This document shows positions 16,229-16,976 of a stretch of DNA of 16,976 nt, piece after piece. Under the pieces are notes generated by a model. That model ran no database searches and was not told the origin of the DNA. It saw nothing but the letters and a program-made list of their open reading frames with translations. This DNA comes from Thalassiosira profunda (taxonomy: Eukaryota; Bacillariophyta; Thalassiosirophyceae; Thalassiosirales; Thalassiosiraceae). Position numbers and translations under genes: made by a program. Location: assembly GCA_036939355.1 (NCBI GenBank), contig JALLAP010000184.1, forward strand, positions 1 to 16,976, in the 5' to 3' direction. Numbering within the stretch: the stretch's first letter is position 1; each line of letters begins with the position of its first letter.

Positions 16229-16612
16229 CTACGTCCCGCCGCCCCCGGCCTGCCCGCCCGTCCCTCCCCCGGCCCCGCCCGCCCCATTATTCCCCCCGCC
16301 GCCGCTCCCCTCGAACAAATCCAACCCCAAATCGCCCCACCGTCCCTCCTCTTTTCGTCTCCTTTCCAGCGCCCCGCTCGCGGCGCTGCCCGAATTGGCC
16401 GTCGTCACCACGGCATCGTCCAACTCGCCCTCGTCCTCCAACAACGGGGCGATGGCCCCCTCGCTTTGGGAGACGTCGACCTCGTCGTCCGAGAGGGTGT
16501 CGGCCGCCCACGCGTCGTCGACGACGTCGAGGTTGGAGGGGCGGGAGGCGGCGGGGTTGAGCGGCCGCCGGAGCTTGGTGGCGGCGAGGGGCTTGCTGTC
16601 GGACGCCACCAT
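16229..16612 (-). CDS. Small acidic, Gly-rich hypothetical protein
   Basis: 127 codons from ATG at 16612 to TAG at 16229. I do not recognise it. Codon third positions are strongly G/C, as in neighbouring genes, which favours this strand over the opposite frames. Residues 1-30 are basic and mixed (SKPLAATKLRRPLNP), 30-70 are acidic (VVDDAWAADTLSDDEVD and LLEDEGELDD), and the last 30 are almost all Gly/Ala/Asn. There is no signal peptide or membrane helix. The Gly-rich end is suspicious: the true protein may splice out before it and continue in the spacer. SDDE and SQSEG look like casein-kinase-type sites (inference). It diverges from gene 11 with 161 bp between ATGs. Confidence 0.5.
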   Translation of the reverse strand: MVASDSKPLAATKLRRPLNPAASRPSNLDVVDDAWAADTLSDDEVDVSQSEGAIAPLLEDEGELDDAVVTTANSGSAASGALERRRKEEGRWGDLGLDLFEGSGGGGNNGAGGAGGGTGGQAGGGGT

Positions 16613-16773
16613 CAGATGATGTGCTCGCGGCAGGAGAGGATTGGTGCAGAGCAGGCGGAGCGGAAAGAGTTCTGAAGAGCGAGGCAGACGTACATAGGTA
16701 TGGTAGGTAAGTACGTACGTTCATTCAGAGCCGCACGATTTTGCAACTTCCTCTCATCACACCTCGACCTGAC
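16613..16773. promoter_or_regulatory. Short bidirectional promoter spacer
   Basis: 161 bp between the start codons of the minus-strand hypothetical gene and the MYG1-like gene. It has a TAGGTA/GGTAAG/TACGTACGT stretch at about 16695-16720, with palindromic GTACGTAC. If both starts are right, it is the smallest divergent promoter in the window. Confidence 0.45.
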
Positions 16774-16976
16774 ATGAACCGCGGCGGCAAAGTGGCCATC
16801 CTCCTCTGCTGCTCGTCGTCTGTCGCATCCTCTGCAGCACGCCCCCGCGCCTCCTTCGTCGCCGGCATTCCGTCGTTCCGGCCGTCCACCTCACTGCGCG
16901 CCATGTCGAGCTACAAGCGGACCAAGCTGTCCGGCCTCCCCGCCTCCGCCAAAACCATCGGGACCCACTCGGGCAC
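16774..16976 (+). CDS. MYG1 (UPF0160/DHH-type exonuclease) family protein, 5' part only
   Basis: ATG at 16774 opens a frame that runs off the window after 67 full codons. The last residues, KTIGTHSG, match the beginning of the conserved MYG1 core, which starts I-G-T-H-x-G-T and continues with an F-x-x-D-E-A block beyond the window. MYG1 proteins are DHH-family 3'-5' exonucleases found in mitochondria and nucleus. Residues 1-43 (hydrophobic AILLCC, then Ser/Ala/Arg-rich without acidic residues) look like an organelle presequence; AS-FVAG within it loosely resembles the ASAFAP cleavage motif of diatom plastid leaders. A second in-frame ATG at 16903 (M44, MSSYKRTKLSG) lies just before the core and could give a leaderless form. 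The family call rests on only about eight residues, so it is tentative. Confidence 0.6.
   Translation, partial: MNRGGKVAILLCCSSSVASSAARPRASFVAGIPSFRPSTSLRAMSSYKRTKLSGLPASAKTIGTHSG

Noticed and set aside
16041..16619. 192-codon Pro/Ser-rich plus frame opposite the minus-strand hypothetical gene
   Set aside because: It is low-complexity and mostly the reverse of a Gly-rich tract; third-position bias and an acidic-basic organisation favour the minus strand.

Overview
This is nuclear DNA of a eukaryotic microalga, most likely a diatom (probably a centric one). The evidence is short GT-AG introns (73-112 nt), GC-rich coding sequence between AT-richer spacers, no bacterial-type operons or ribosome binding sites, eukaryote-only families (RCC2-like beta-propeller, UBL5/Hub1, MYG1-like, XPA C-terminal-like), Golgi-type sulfotransferases, and AP2 domains of the kind expanded in stramenopile algae. 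The species cannot be fixed from the sequence alone. No rRNA, tRNA, transposon, CRISPR or viral sequence was recognised.

Layout: eleven genes, strictly alternating in strand. (1) + 150-5045: very large nuclear protein with a degenerate SNF2-type ATPase region, a C2HC zinc finger, two AP2-like domains and a C-terminal FHA domain. (2) - 5131-5994: short-chain dehydrogenase/reductase. (3) + 6347-7345: type I single-pass membrane protein, unrecognised. (4) - 7474-8364: membrane-anchored sulfotransferase-like protein. (5) + 8909-9794 (one intron): protein resembling the XPA C-terminal domain. (6) - 9931-10779: second membrane-anchored sulfotransferase. (7) + 11288-12688: SGNH/PC-esterase-like membrane protein whose frame is broken twice by compensating shifts. 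(8) - 12924-15055 (two introns): RCC2/TD-60-like propeller with an AT-hook-like tail. (9) + 15336-15641 (one intron): UBL5/Hub1, with a 13-nt coding terminal exon. (10) - 16229-16612: small acidic, Gly-rich hypothetical protein. (11) + 16774 to the window end: 5' part of a probable MYG1-family gene.

How they may work together: genes 1, 5, 8, 9 and perhaps 11 look like nuclear functions (chromatin or DNA binding, repair, mitosis, splicing, nuclease). Genes 3, 4, 6 and 7 carry secretory-pathway leaders or anchors, and three of them belong to families that modify glycans (two sulfotransferases and an esterase/acyltransferase-like protein). They could act on sulfated surface polysaccharides, but that is inference from family and proximity. 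Because of the alternating strands, every promoter is a shared divergent spacer (161-544 bp) and every 3' end faces another 3' end (85-587 bp). The most unusual item is gene 1, which joins an apparently catalytically dead SNF2 core to plant-type DNA-binding domains and a phosphopeptide-binding module.
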